Assembly (NCBI GenBank): GCA_014193115.1
Contig: BJHQ01000007.1
Location: 62,001-126,000 of the forward strand
Direction of reading: 5' to 3'
DNA length: 64,000 nt
Origin: Planctomycetota bacterium
GTDB taxonomy: Bacteria > Planctomycetota > UBA11346
A program made the position numbers and the translations under genes. Shown here piece after piece: positions 45,734 through 55,076 of this stretch. The notes beneath the pieces were generated by a model. It saw only the letters and a program-made list of their open reading frames with translations, did not search any database and had not been told where the DNA came from. Numbering within the stretch: the first letter of the stretch is position 1; each line of letters starts with the position of its first letter.

Positions 45734-48700
45734 TCAACGGAGCGCCACCACGGATCCATCGGCGCAGGCCACCACCACCAGGCCGCCGGCCACCGCCAGG
45801 CCGCTGGCTACCGGCGAGGCCGGCAACGCGCTGTCGCCCTTCACGCTGCCATCGGCGCGATCGGCGATCACCAGCTTGGCGCCTTGGTTGACCACGACCC
45901 GGTTGCCGGCCACCGCCAGGATCTGGCCGAGGTCATAGGTCCCTTTGCTCCGGCCGTCAGGCAGGCGTTTGTCGATGCCTTCCCAGACCAGGGCGCTGAT
46001 GCCCTGGGCGTCTTTGGCGTCCCGTGCCGCCCCGACACCCGTGATCCGCCAGGCCTGCAGAGTCGCCGGACTACCGCCTCGCTGCGGCGTCGAACCCTTG
46101 AAATTGCTGAACAAAGCCACGAATTCATCGCCATCGCGGGCGATCAGCTTACCCTTCACCCCGCCCAGGCTCATGCCCCGGCCGTAGAGGCCGGTGCTTT
46201 CGCAGCCGGTTTGGATCAGGCCGAACTGCCCGGGCCTGAGTAGCCGTTCACCCGGGGATGGACCGCCATGATTCCCTGGCAGTCCCGTTTTTGGTGCGCC
46301 GGTGGCGGGATCGATCCCCAGGCTCCACAACAGCAGGCTGCCGTCGTCCTGGGCGATGAACGGTGTGTTGAGGCTGATCCGCTGCAGATTGGTGGCACCG
46401 GCGGCGCCACCTCCGCCACCGCCGAGTTTGCTGAGCTCTTCTTGGCTGAACCAGCGTTGGCCGACGTCCAGGCGTCCTTGGTGAACGATGCTGCCATCAC
46501 CGGGTTTCAGCGCCCACCACCACAGGCCGCCATCGGCGTGGCTGTGCCGGCCGGCAGCGCACCACACCAGGCCGTCATGCAACGTGACCCCGGGCACCGG
46601 CCACGAGGATTCCACTTGGCCGCCGCTGAGGATCAGGCGATCGGCGGGTGCCGCCTGGAAGCGCCAGATCTCGCGTCCGTCTTCCCGCGACAAGGCGACC
46701 ACCCAGCCGCTGCGAGTGCCCACCAGCACCATTCCAGCATGGATCGACGGCGGCGCGTCGACCCGGCCTGTTACGACAGCCCGCCAACGCTGGGCGCCGC
46801 TGTTGGCATCGAGGGCGACCACCGTGTGCAGGTCGCTGATCGCCAGCGCGACGATGCCCTCGGCCAGCACCGGGGCAGTGATCGGGCCCGACCGCCACGG
46901 CTGGTCGCGGCAGTCCGCGGCCAGGGTCGCCGGCAGGCTCTTGAGCGGATCCTCAGTCTTCCAGGACCAGATCTGCTTCGGCTGGTCGGCCACCGCTGCG
47001 GTTGACCACCGGCTGCGCCGGCTGTCCCGGGCCAGCTGCGGCCAAGCGTCGGCCTCAGGCAGAGGCGTGGCCGCGTGCCCAGGTCCGGGCCTGGCTTTGC
47101 GCGGCGCTGCTGTGGCCGGCGGTTCGGTGGCGTCGAAGGCATGCAGGCCAGGAAGAAAGCTCTGGCAGCCGCAATTGGTCGTGGTGGTGAAAATCCGCCC
47201 GAAGGCCGGAAAGCCACCAACGTCGCAGGCCGAACGCGCAGCGTCGTTGCGCCAGGTGCGGCCGGTGGCGGGTTCAGTGGTGAACAGCATGGTCACCAGA
47301 TAGTCCGCGGTTGCCCGCACCGGCTGGCAATAACTGATGCAGATATCCGTGCCTTTCGGCCCGCCACGGCCGACTCCCAGCAGAGGCTTCCCATCGGCCA
47401 GGGCGAGTGGCACCGCAGACCGCAGGCCCGTCGACCACACCGTGTCGCCCAGCACCAAGGTCCGCCAGTTGGAGCCGTGGCCCTTGCTGTTGCCGTTGAG
47501 ATGCTGCTGCCACAGCTGCTTGCCCTGGCCATCGAGCAAGGTCAGCCAGTGGCCGCCTTGGGTCTGGATTGGACGGCCATTTTCCCCGGCATGATCGTCT
47601 CCGCCTTGCACGACGTGGCCCATCAGGGACAGGTACCCGCGGGGGTCGGCGGCCAGGTGCTGGGCCAGGAACGGTTCGGTGGTGGCGGTCCACTTCCAGG
47701 TCCAGTTCGGCTGACCGCTGCGCAGGTCGAAGGATTGGATCTCCTCGACCTGTTGGGCCGACCAACCGCTCAAATAGGCATTGGACGGACCAGTGGTGGC
47801 GCCGATGGCCACCACCACTTGCCGGCCCAGCACGGTGGGCAGGCCCCAAGTGCGATTTTCACCGCTCTTCGACCATAACTTCGCTCCGGTAGCGATATCG
47901 ACGGCGCACAACTGGCTCTGGGCCGCCTGGACCAGCACCCTGTCGGCGGCCACGGTGCGGGCCCAGGGCTTGTCGCCGACATGGGCATAGGTCTCGGCGC
48001 TGAAGTCGGCGCCCTGGTCATAGGTGATCAGGTCCTTTCCGGTGGCCAGATCCAGGGCCCGTTGATGCGGCTGCTTGGGTGCGCGCAGGATCACCCGGCC
48101 AGAAACCGCCAAAAAGGCATAGCGGTTCCTGACCGGCAGATCGTCGCGGCGCCACAGGCACAGACCGCTGAAGGCGTCGCGGCCGACCAGGGTTTTGTCT
48201 TCGAGCCCGACCAGGATGCCGTCGGCCAAACGCAGGCCGAGCTGGTTCTGGGTCTGCTCGCCGTCCGAGGCGCTCCATTGCAGCGACCGCGACGGTCCGA
48301 CCGCGCGGTCGGCGCTGACATCGCTATTGCTGCCGTCATAGGCCATCTGACCCCAGTCGGCGTACTCCTTGGGCCACGGTTTGTCTTTGGCGCCGCCATC
48401 CGCCAGGACTCGGCCCCGGGGACGGACCACGCGCAGGCGTTCGTCGGCATTGGCGGAGCAGCCAGCCAAAACCACCAGCACCGCTGCGCTGTCATTGGCC
48501 AACGGGATTCTGGCAGGATCAGTCTGAATCTCGACCGTGACCCGGCCGAGCAACTTGCGCTCGGCCAATTCGGCGCGGATACGCTCGTCTGCCGCCGGCA
48601 GGGCCAAGACCAGCACCGGTTGGGGACCGTCTGCCAGACTGGACGCCAGGATGGCGTCACCGGCACCGGCCACCACCACCAGTCCAGCAGGAAGACCGGT

Positions 48701-48790
48701 AGCGGTCAGCGCCTGCCGGACAGCCTGGGCCAGGTCCGGTTCGGCAGCGAACAGGCACGGGAGGACGGCGATCAGTAAGGGGAGGCGCAT
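45734..48790 (-). CDS. Secreted protein: methyltransferase-like domain plus PQQ-like beta-propeller (paralogue)
   Basis: About 1,018 residues from ATG 48790 (signal peptide RLPLLIAVLPCLFAAEP). Same architecture as the 40442-43750 gene. A short Rossmann-like domain has AGLVVVAGAGDAILAS and ADERLRVVRPRGRVLADGG, followed by KEYADWGQMAYDGSNSDVSA and propeller blades (LVGRDAFSGLCLWRRDD, QLCAVDIATGAKLWSKSG, VALDANSGAQRWRAVVTG, VALSREDGREIWRFQAAP, WWWALKPGDGSIVHQGRLDV). The first domain lacks the acidic SAM-ribose residues expected of an active methyltransferase. It is first gene of the putative operon with the esterase (32 bases downstream). Confidence 0.8.
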   Translation of the reverse strand: MRLPLLIAVLPCLFAAEPDLAQAVRQALTATGLPAGLVVVAGAGDAILASSLADGPQPVLVLALPAADERIRAELAERKLLGRVTVEIQTDPARIPLANDSAAVLVVLAGCSANADERLRVVRPRGRVLADGGAKDKPWPKEYADWGQMAYDGSNSDVSADRAVGPSRSLQWSASDGEQTQNQLGLRLADGILVGLEDKTLVGRDAFSGLCLWRRDDLPVRNRYAFLAVSGRVILRAPKQPHQRALDLATGKDLITYDQGADFSAETYAHVGDKPWARTVAADRVLVQAAQSQLCAVDIATGAKLWSKSGENRTWGLPTVLGRQVVVAIGATTGPSNAYLSGWSAQQVEEIQSFDLRSGQPNWTWKWTATTEPFLAQHLAADPRGYLSLMGHVVQGGDDHAGENGRPIQTQGGHWLTLLDGQGKQLWQQHLNGNSKGHGSNWRTLVLGDTVWSTGLRSAVPLALADGKPLLGVGRGGPKGTDICISYCQPVRATADYLVTMLFTTEPATGRTWRNDAARSACDVGGFPAFGRIFTTTTNCGCQSFLPGLHAFDATEPPATAAPRKARPGPGHAATPLPEADAWPQLARDSRRSRWSTAAVADQPKQIWSWKTEDPLKSLPATLAADCRDQPWRSGPITAPVLAEGIVALAISDLHTVVALDANSGAQRWRAVVTGRVDAPPSIHAGMVLVGTRSGWVVALSREDGREIWRFQAAPADRLILSGGQVESSWPVPGVTLHDGLVWCAAGRHSHADGGLWWWALKPGDGSIVHQGRLDVGQRWFSQEELSKLGGGGGGAAGATNLQRISLNTPFIAQDDGSLLLWSLGIDPATGAPKTGLPGNHGGPSPGERLLRPGQFGLIQTGCESTGLYGRGMSLGGVKGKLIARDGDEFVALFSNFKGSTPQRGGSPATLQAWRITGVGAARDAKDAQGISALVWEGIDKRLPDGRSKGTYDLGQILAVAGNRVVVNQGAKLVIADRADGSVKGDSALPASPVASGLAVAGGLVVVACADGSVVALR

Positions 48791-48936
48791 GGGAGTCCTG
48801 GAGGCGGCGACGGGCGCCATCAGAAGCCTGTCTTTCAGCCAGGATACACCGAATCAAGGGAAGGAACCTGACCATCCGTCCGGTGTCGGATCTCCTGTGA
48901 CTGCCGGCTGAGGCCTGTGGCTCTGCCCGGAACCGA

Positions 48937-49767
48937 TCAATCGCGATGGCCGATGACGAAGGCGGATCGATAGGCGCTGGGGGACTTGCGGCGCAACCCG
49001 GAAAAGCGGCGGCTGAGGTGAAAAGCGCTGCAAAAGCCGGTTTTTTTAGCGATGCTGGCGAGGGATTCATCGGTCGTGAGAAGCAGGATTTCAACACGTT
49101 CCATGCGCAGGCGCTCCAGCCAGCGGCGCGGGCTATGGCCGGTGGCCTTCTGGAATCGCTTGCACAATTCCGTTCTGCCTAAACCAGCATGGCGCGCCAT
49201 ATGATGAAGATTCCAGTCGCCGGCGGGATCCTGGGTGATCGCCTGGATGAGCGAAAGGATGTCCAGATTGAGTTCCACACGCTGCTGGATGCCCGGTCGC
49301 CAAGAACCAGCGTTGAGGATGGCGGCGATGATGGCGGATTGGGCCTGATGGAGTTCGGCCAGGCTGGCCGAAGGCGAATGTGACAGCGAGATCATGTCCT
49401 CCACCGCTTGCACCAGCGACGAGGCGTCAGCAGGAGGAAGCACGATGGGGAAATCAAGGTAGTCGCTGATGTCGATTGCACCGAAGGCCAATAATCGAAG
49501 GTCCGCCCACAGGATCTCGGCCCGACCAGATACGCGAAAGGTGTGATCCATGAGCGGCGGAACCAGCAGGACCTGACCGACCCGCAGCGGGCAAGTGGAT
49601 GCCGTGCCCAGGGAATACCGGAAATCGCCAGCCCTGCACTGGACCACGTGGAAATAGGTGCTCACTCTCTGCTGCAGCGCAAATCCGTCGCCCAGCGGAT
49701 TAACCCGGCCATTGCGCCAAAACAGCCTGAGACCGCTGACGAACTCCAGAGAGGGATGATGGGGCAT
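48937..49767 (-). CDS. AraC-family transcriptional regulator
   Basis: About 276 residues from ATG 49767 (MPHHPSLEFVSG); the longer frame to 49908 adds 47 residues that do not look conserved. The N-terminal half is cupin-like (YFHVVQCRAGDFRYSLG, GQVLLVPPLMDHTFRV). The C-terminal half has two helix-turn-helix motifs (HHMARHAGLGRTELCKRFQ and IAKKTGFCSAFHLSRRFSG). It is divergent from the ADP-ribosylglycohydrolase gene and located just upstream of the PQQ/esterase operon on the same strand, so either could be a target. Confidence 0.85.
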   Translation of the reverse strand: MPHHPSLEFVSGLRLFWRNGRVNPLGDGFALQQRVSTYFHVVQCRAGDFRYSLGTASTCPLRVGQVLLVPPLMDHTFRVSGRAEILWADLRLLAFGAIDISDYLDFPIVLPPADASSLVQAVEDMISLSHSPSASLAELHQAQSAIIAAILNAGSWRPGIQQRVELNLDILSLIQAITQDPAGDWNLHHMARHAGLGRTELCKRFQKATGHSPRRWLERLRMERVEILLLTTDESLASIAKKTGFCSAFHLSRRFSGLRRKSPSAYRSAFVIGHRD

Positions 49768-49894
49768 GGTACAAGCCGAGCATGTCGGCCACGCGGACCG
49801 CATCTGGCTGTGAACGAAAGTGTATGTTCGGCAATTTTTTGGATATACCCTCGTCGTGACGCGTATCCTCTTCAACTGCAAACGATCCCAAGCC

Positions 49895-51049
49895 ATGGAA
49901 CCCAGCATGACTCAGCAAAGACCTACCATTTTGGACCGTGTTCAAGGATGCCTGATCGGCGGCGCCGTCGCCGATGCCTTTGGCGGTCCGATGGAGTGTG
50001 TGCCAGCCGCCGACAATCTGCGCATCTTTGGACATGTTGAAAAATTCTCCGAGGTCACTTCGGACATGATCCGGGCCGCCGGCGAGGCGCGGAAAAAAGT
50101 CTGGTGGAACATCGAGATGTGGGGCCTGGTCACCGACGATACAGCGATGGCTGACCTGCTGATCGATTGCCTGCTGCGCCATGATGGCGAGGTCACCGCC
50201 CAGGAATTCGCCCAGGAATGGCGCAATGCCGACCAACTGATTGCCAATCCCGGCGGTGGACCCGACATCAACCGCATGCACTATTTCCATTGGCTCGAAC
50301 AGATCACCTTTTTGCGCAACAAACTGCGGACCATCAACAAACGGGAGCTCGGCCAGGGTGAGGTCCAGGCGACCAATGCCCTGATGTGCAGCGCGCCGAT
50401 CGGCCTGGTACACGCCGGCGATCCTCTGGCCGCCGAGCAGGCCGCCGTCGATATCACCAGCGTCCATCAGCACGGCGCCAGTCGCGATGCCGCTGGCGCA
50501 TACTGCGCCGCCTTGGCGCACTGCTTCCTGCCCGGGGCCACGGTGGAATCGATCATCGCCACGGCTCTGAAACACCTCCGCGACGAGCGCCTCGTGTATG
50601 AAGTGAACACCATCCTGGAAGTCGCCAAGCGCTGTCATACCTGCCGCGAATTCATCGACCGCTATTGGCAGGAGATGGTCGGCACCCTGGTTCCCCGCCA
50701 GGATTGGCAGCACCACGGCACGGGTTCGTTGACGACCTGGAACAACAGCGAAGTGCTGGGCGTTGCGCTGGGCATGTTCCGGATCAGCGGTGGCGGCGCC
50801 GATGGCCTGGAGATGCTGCGCTGCTGCGCCCTCAACGGCCGAGATGCCGACACCACCTGCCGCGTCGCCGGCGGACTGCTCGGGGCCTGGCGTGGACTAG
50901 GCGCGATCCCCCAGGAATGGATCCACTTCGTTCTTCCGCGGAATCAGTGGCTCCATCTTGAACGCAAATCGGGCGAGCTTGCCGACCTGGTGGTCAGGCG
51001 TCTGCGTTGTCGGCAAGAAGCCTGCGCCGCTGTCCTGGCTGATCGGTAG
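49895..51049 (+). CDS. ADP-ribosylglycohydrolase family protein
   Basis: 384 residues from ATG 49895 (MEPSMTQQRPTILDRV; a second ATG is 12 bases on). Family motifs: GCLIGGAVADAFGGPMEC at the N-terminus, LVTDDTAMADLLIDCLL (metal-binding TDDT) and the C-terminal GRDADTTCRVAGGLLGAWRG (metal-binding DADT). The dinuclear-metal residues are all present, so it should hydrolyse an ADP-ribose-type glycosidic bond. Members in polysaccharide loci may act on other glycosides, so the substrate is open. Divergent from the AraC gene; the 127-base spacer should hold both promoters. Confidence 0.9.
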   Translation: MEPSMTQQRPTILDRVQGCLIGGAVADAFGGPMECVPAADNLRIFGHVEKFSEVTSDMIRAAGEARKKVWWNIEMWGLVTDDTAMADLLIDCLLRHDGEVTAQEFAQEWRNADQLIANPGGGPDINRMHYFHWLEQITFLRNKLRTINKRELGQGEVQATNALMCSAPIGLVHAGDPLAAEQAAVDITSVHQHGASRDAAGAYCAALAHCFLPGATVESIIATALKHLRDERLVYEVNTILEVAKRCHTCREFIDRYWQEMVGTLVPRQDWQHHGTGSLTTWNNSEVLGVALGMFRISGGGADGLEMLRCCALNGRDADTTCRVAGGLLGAWRGLGAIPQEWIHFVLPRNQWLHLERKSGELADLVVRRLRCRQEACAAVLADR

Positions 51050-51104
51050 CGGAACGACCATCACAACATACAGCCATGACCGCGAAAAACCTTAGCGTGA
51101 AACA

Positions 51105-52868
51105 TCACTTCCCGATGGTGATCGCCTTGCCGTCGCTGACATAGGTCTGCGGGCCAACGGCCACGCCATCGCCTTGGGCGCTGATCTGGGGTGCTGGGCC
51201 CTTGCTGAGCACCAGCAGGTTCCAGGTCTTGCCGCCAGCGGAGACGGTCTGTGCGGTGGCCTTGGCCTGGCCTTTTTCAGCAGGTTTACCGGCCGGGCCG
51301 CCGACGTTGAGGATGACCGCCGGACAGCCGGATTTGCCGCTGAAATCCACCGCCCATGGAATGCCGCCAATGGTGAAGACGGCAGAGCCGTCAGCGCTCG
51401 GCTGCCACAGATCAGTGGCAGCCTTGAGCGGAAATTCTCCCATGGTGGTGCGCAGTCCCAGGCACCAGACCTCCACCGTGGTCGGTGGCTTGTTCTTGTG
51501 ATAGCCGGTGGGCCCGCGGCGGGTGATGCCGGTGACCAGGCAGTCTTCTTCGTCCAGGAAGCGGTTTCGGCACAGGATGGCGCCATGCAAAGAATCGTGC
51601 ACCGCCAGCGGGAAGGTCGCTGCCGGATTGGTGACGGGCTGACCCACTGGCCAGTTGACCAGGGCGTAGACCGCGGTCAGCGGATCGATGCGCGCTTCGT
51701 AGATCCGTTCTTCGGGATTTCTGCCAGGCTCGATGAAATTTTCATAGATCCAGGCCATCCCAGTCCGATCCTTGGCTGGCAAGGCGCCGATCGCGATGGC
51801 GAAGATGCCGTCCGCCGACCAGCCGCCGTGATCGCGGAAGGTTTCGCGATTGGCGCCGTGATAGAACGGTGTTCCGTAGGCGTAATGGCCACGGGCCGGG
51901 CGGCTGACCTCGGTGGCGGTGGGCATCATCTCCAGGACTTTGAACAGGAAGGCCAGCCGTGCATTGGGCCGTCCTTCCATCCAATCTTTGCCATCGGCCA
52001 GGCGCAGGGCCTGGACCAATCCAGCTTGTCCTGGCAGGAGCGCCGTCTTATCCGAGCCAGAGCCCTCGGCGAACCATCCGCCATCTCCGTATCCTTGGGT
52101 GTACAAGGTGACCAGCGAGACGCCCACCGTGTCGAGGATCTTGCTCAGGCGGCCGTCATCAGCCCCGGGATCACCGCGGATGGCCAGGGCGGCAAGACCT
52201 GCTCCTGCCACATAGGCACCGAAATGATTGGATCCGGCCGGATATTTACCCCCGCCAGCGAGCATTTCCAAAGTCAAAGGACCGTTGGCTTGGATCGCGG
52301 TCGGGGCGCTGGCCTGAATCTGCTTCACCACTTCGCGCCGGTAGTCGTCCGGCCAGGCGTCATAGCACAGATCATACGCCACCGCCACGGCCTGATGCAC
52401 GCCCGACAGGCGGAAACCCGTTCCTGGTTTCAACCATGAATACCGTTCATCACGGTCGACCTGGCCTGAGAACACCAGATCGAGGCTCTTTCGCGCCAAG
52501 TCGGCGTAGTGCGCCTTGCCAGTGAGCTGCCACAGCATCGCGTAACCGGCACCGTGACCGACGGTGAACGCTCCGGGCTTGAGCTGGTCGGGGCCCTTGG
52601 CGCCGCTGTTGATCGGCGGGTTTTCGTTCTTTTCTTCTGGAAATTGTTCGCCGCCGCCGAGCAGGTATTTCAGTCGGGCAACGATCGCGGCGCCCACCGG
52701 GGTCTTGGCTTTTTCGCGCAGGGCCGGCAGGTCCGCCTTGCGCAACAGCAGGCGCGGATGCTCGCCAGCTGCTGGTGGGACGAAGCCAATCACCGGCACC
52801 GGCCAAGCGGCGTCCGCGGCAGAAGCCGAGGCCAAGATGACGGTCAGCAGGGCGAGCGGGCGGATCAT
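51105..52868 (-). CDS. Secreted alginate-lyase/heparinase-like protein
   Basis: 587 residues with signal peptide MIRPLALLTVILASASAADA. The start of the mature protein, EHPRLLLRKADLPALREKAK, is the usual opening of alginate-lyase- and heparinase-like (alpha/alpha toroid) domains. Later motifs support the toroid: GVHQAVAVAYDLCYDAWPDD, AGSNHFGAYVAGAGLAALAI, GYGDGGWFAEGSGSDK. The C-terminal 200 residues form a beta-sandwich (HDSLHGAILCRNRFLDEEDC). It probably cleaves uronate-containing polysaccharide, though catalytic Tyr and His cannot be fixed by eye. Divergent from an AraC gene at 53250. Confidence 0.75.
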   Translation of the reverse strand: MIRPLALLTVILASASAADAAWPVPVIGFVPPAAGEHPRLLLRKADLPALREKAKTPVGAAIVARLKYLLGGGEQFPEEKNENPPINSGAKGPDQLKPGAFTVGHGAGYAMLWQLTGKAHYADLARKSLDLVFSGQVDRDERYSWLKPGTGFRLSGVHQAVAVAYDLCYDAWPDDYRREVVKQIQASAPTAIQANGPLTLEMLAGGGKYPAGSNHFGAYVAGAGLAALAIRGDPGADDGRLSKILDTVGVSLVTLYTQGYGDGGWFAEGSGSDKTALLPGQAGLVQALRLADGKDWMEGRPNARLAFLFKVLEMMPTATEVSRPARGHYAYGTPFYHGANRETFRDHGGWSADGIFAIAIGALPAKDRTGMAWIYENFIEPGRNPEERIYEARIDPLTAVYALVNWPVGQPVTNPAATFPLAVHDSLHGAILCRNRFLDEEDCLVTGITRRGPTGYHKNKPPTTVEVWCLGLRTTMGEFPLKAATDLWQPSADGSAVFTIGGIPWAVDFSGKSGCPAVILNVGGPAGKPAEKGQAKATAQTVSAGGKTWNLLVLSKGPAPQISAQGDGVAVGPQTYVSDGKAITIGK

Positions 52869-53249
52869 GCAGATTCCTTTTCCGACGATGCGTTAGGATG
52901 TGCGGAAGAGCTGGACGAGCTCTACCGCGGGTTGCAGGCAGCATCGCTGGCTTCTGAACACCGTAAGCCAGGCATTTGACCAGCAACTGCCCCGGCCCGG
53001 TCGTGCAGGTTCCTGTGCGGCACGATTCACGCTGCCGGCTTCATTGCGACCGCGGCGTTACGGATTCCCTGGCGCCACAGCGAAAAGGGCGGCAACGCAC
53101 AGCTCCTGTTCAGGGTATCCAGAGCACCTGACCATGCTGAGCACTGCGCTGATGACGCCGCTTTCCGTCAGGTCTCCTGGTGGTTCTCGGCATGAGAGCC
53201 TCGCTAGTCGCTGGCTCTCGAAGGCGCACGATCAGATGCGGAAACGCTG
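52869..53249. other. Divergent intergenic region (lyase / AraC regulator)
   Basis: 381 bases without a credible gene. It must hold the promoters of the lyase (minus) and the AraC regulator (plus). The only structured element I see is the inverted repeat at 53194-53219, listed separately. Confidence 0.5.
53194..53219. promoter_or_regulatory. Inverted repeat upstream of AraC regulator (candidate operator)
   Basis: GAGAGCC at 53194-53200 and GGCTCTC at 53213-53219 are perfect 7-bp inverted arms with a 12-base spacer, 30 bases upstream of the AraC start. Its position suits an autoregulatory site or a leader hairpin. There is no direct evidence of function. Confidence 0.3.
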
Positions 53250-54104
53250 ATGGACGACACTGCCCGGCAATTCCTCAAGGTCCTCGAAGAATCGTTGATC
53301 TGCGATTACGAGATCGGCAATTGCACGCCGCTTGGGGAGGACCACACCCAGCATTGGCGGACCATGGGTTGCGCCTTGTTCGCCCAGGTCGTCGGTGGAT
53401 CGGGCTATGACGAACTCGAAGGCCGGGGGATCTTCCAGCACCAGGACCAGACCGCTCTGATCATACCCGGCGGCGTTCCCCATCGCGCTGCCAAGACCAC
53501 TCCCGGACCCGCGGTCAGCCGCTGGTCCCACGTCAATTTCCGGGTATTTTCTTCAGTCGATGTGTTTTCGCTGTTTGTTCCGCCAGTCATTATCGGCGGT
53601 CCCGCCGGAATCGAGATCGGCGACATCAATGCCCGTTTGGCCGTCCTGCGGCTGGCCGATCAACCGAGCTTGCAGGTCGCGATCGAACGTAGATCGCTGC
53701 TGTTCCGGCTGCTCCACCTGGCGATCGAACGCGCCACGCCTTCGCCGCGGTGCGGTTCGCTGCTCCAGGCCGCAGAACGGTTGGCGCCGGTCCTGGCCGC
53801 CATCGAACGGGAACTTGGCCGCGCGGAATTCGGGCTCGCCCAGCTGACCAACGCCTCCGGATTGTCCCGGTCCCGGTTCCACACCCTGTTCGCCGGAGCT
53901 TTCGGCATGTCGCCGATGCGCTACCTGCGTCAGCGCCGGCTGGAGCGCAGCCGGCAACTGCTGGTCGGCAGCGATCTGCCGGTCAGCACCATCGCCGAGC
54001 GGGTCGGGTTCGCGGACCAGTTCCACTTCAGCCACGCCTTCAAGATCGCCTTCGGGCGCAGTCCGAGCACCTACCGCACCGAGATCGCTCGCGACTGGCT
54101 CTGA
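53250..54104 (+). CDS. AraC-family transcriptional regulator
   Basis: 284 residues. Cupin-like sensor domain (FQHQDQTALIIPGGVPHRAA) followed by two helix-turn-helix motifs (LAQLTNASGLSRSRFHTLFA, and STIAERVGFADQFHFSHAFK with FGRSPSTYR). It is located between the divergent lyase gene and the esterase genes at 54.3-57.6 kb; these are natural targets. Its last 24 codons are duplicated near 56.7 kb. Confidence 0.88.
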   Translation: MDDTARQFLKVLEESLICDYEIGNCTPLGEDHTQHWRTMGCALFAQVVGGSGYDELEGRGIFQHQDQTALIIPGGVPHRAAKTTPGPAVSRWSHVNFRVFSSVDVFSLFVPPVIIGGPAGIEIGDINARLAVLRLADQPSLQVAIERRSLLFRLLHLAIERATPSPRCGSLLQAAERLAPVLAAIERELGRAEFGLAQLTNASGLSRSRFHTLFAGAFGMSPMRYLRQRRLERSRQLLVGSDLPVSTIAERVGFADQFHFSHAFKIAFGRSPSTYRTEIARDWL

Positions 54105-54264
54105 GCAGCCGCCACTGGTGCGGTGAAGTTCTGGGCCAAGACCAGCACCGGCTGCGGACAGACTGGTGAGGACGGCGGTCAGCTGGATCCCATGCGCAGT
54201 GCCAATGCCTCGATTAGGAAGCCGATCCCGGGGATGCGATCATCATGCCGCCTCCAGGTCGAGA

Positions 54265-55026
54265 TCACTTCGTCGCGGCTTCCGGTTTGGCCAGAGTCAA
54301 CCAGGCGGCCGCATACCTCTGACCCATCTGCCGCAAACTGGTGTTGGTGAAATGCAGATCACCAGCGAGTCCGGCAGTGTCGACGCAGCTGGTGGCGGGA
54401 ATGGTCGGGGCGAGGGCCAAAAGCATCGGATTCATGGTCTTCGCCACCGGACAGCCGTCGCTGAGGGTGCCGATCACCAACGGCACCGGTTTGCCGCCAG
54501 CCAGATCCTTGCGCAGTTGTTCAGCGAAGGACGTGAACATAGCCGGATAGACAGCGGCAGTCGGTCCGCTTTCGCCCTGATGCCAGAGGATGCCCGCCAG
54601 CTTGCCTTTTCCCTGCGCCAGCTTGCATCGTCGATACGCTTCGCTGAGGAGCTTCCCGTTCGGGTCGATCCACGCGGTGAGACTGGTGCCACCCACCGCG
54701 CACGGAACCAGACCGATGTGGTATCCCGGCAAAGCTTCAGCCACCGTTTTGCCGAAGGTCAGCCCCAAACCGACGCCAGCCTTCGATTTATCGAAGTGGA
54801 TGGGGTCGATGGCCGGAATCCAGGCGTCATCCTTGGACAATGTCAGTACCCGGGGATGGGCCTGACGGTCCTGATCCTCCACCTTGCCCCGGCCAGCCAT
54901 ATTCGACTGGCCGATCAGGAGGAATATGAGGAAGTGGTCCTGGTCGGGCAGGACGGGCTCTTCCTGGGCCAAGCCTGAGGTCAATGGCACGGCCAGACAG
55001 CAGAGGCAAGCGAGAAACTTGATCAT
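54265..55026 (-). CDS. Secreted sialate O-acetylesterase-like (SASA family) esterase
   Basis: 253 residues with signal peptide (MIKFLACLCCLAVPLTSGLA). Family motifs are complete: FLLIGQSNMAGRG (nucleophile Ser), VPCAVGGTSLTAWID, ILWHQGESG, and GDLHFTNTSLRQMG with the catalytic Asp-x-x-His replaced by DLHF. These enzymes remove O-acetyl groups from sialic acid, xylan or other plant and algal glycans. Same strand and just downstream of the CE15-like gene (50 bases), so probably in one transcript. Confidence 0.88.
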   Translation of the reverse strand: MIKFLACLCCLAVPLTSGLAQEEPVLPDQDHFLIFLLIGQSNMAGRGKVEDQDRQAHPRVLTLSKDDAWIPAIDPIHFDKSKAGVGLGLTFGKTVAEALPGYHIGLVPCAVGGTSLTAWIDPNGKLLSEAYRRCKLAQGKGKLAGILWHQGESGPTAAVYPAMFTSFAEQLRKDLAGGKPVPLVIGTLSDGCPVAKTMNPMLLALAPTIPATSCVDTAGLAGDLHFTNTSLRQMGQRYAAAWLTLAKPEAATK

Positions 55027-55076
55027 GGAGACACCTTGCGGGGAGTGACGTGGTTGGGTTGTTACGCTTTGAGCAT

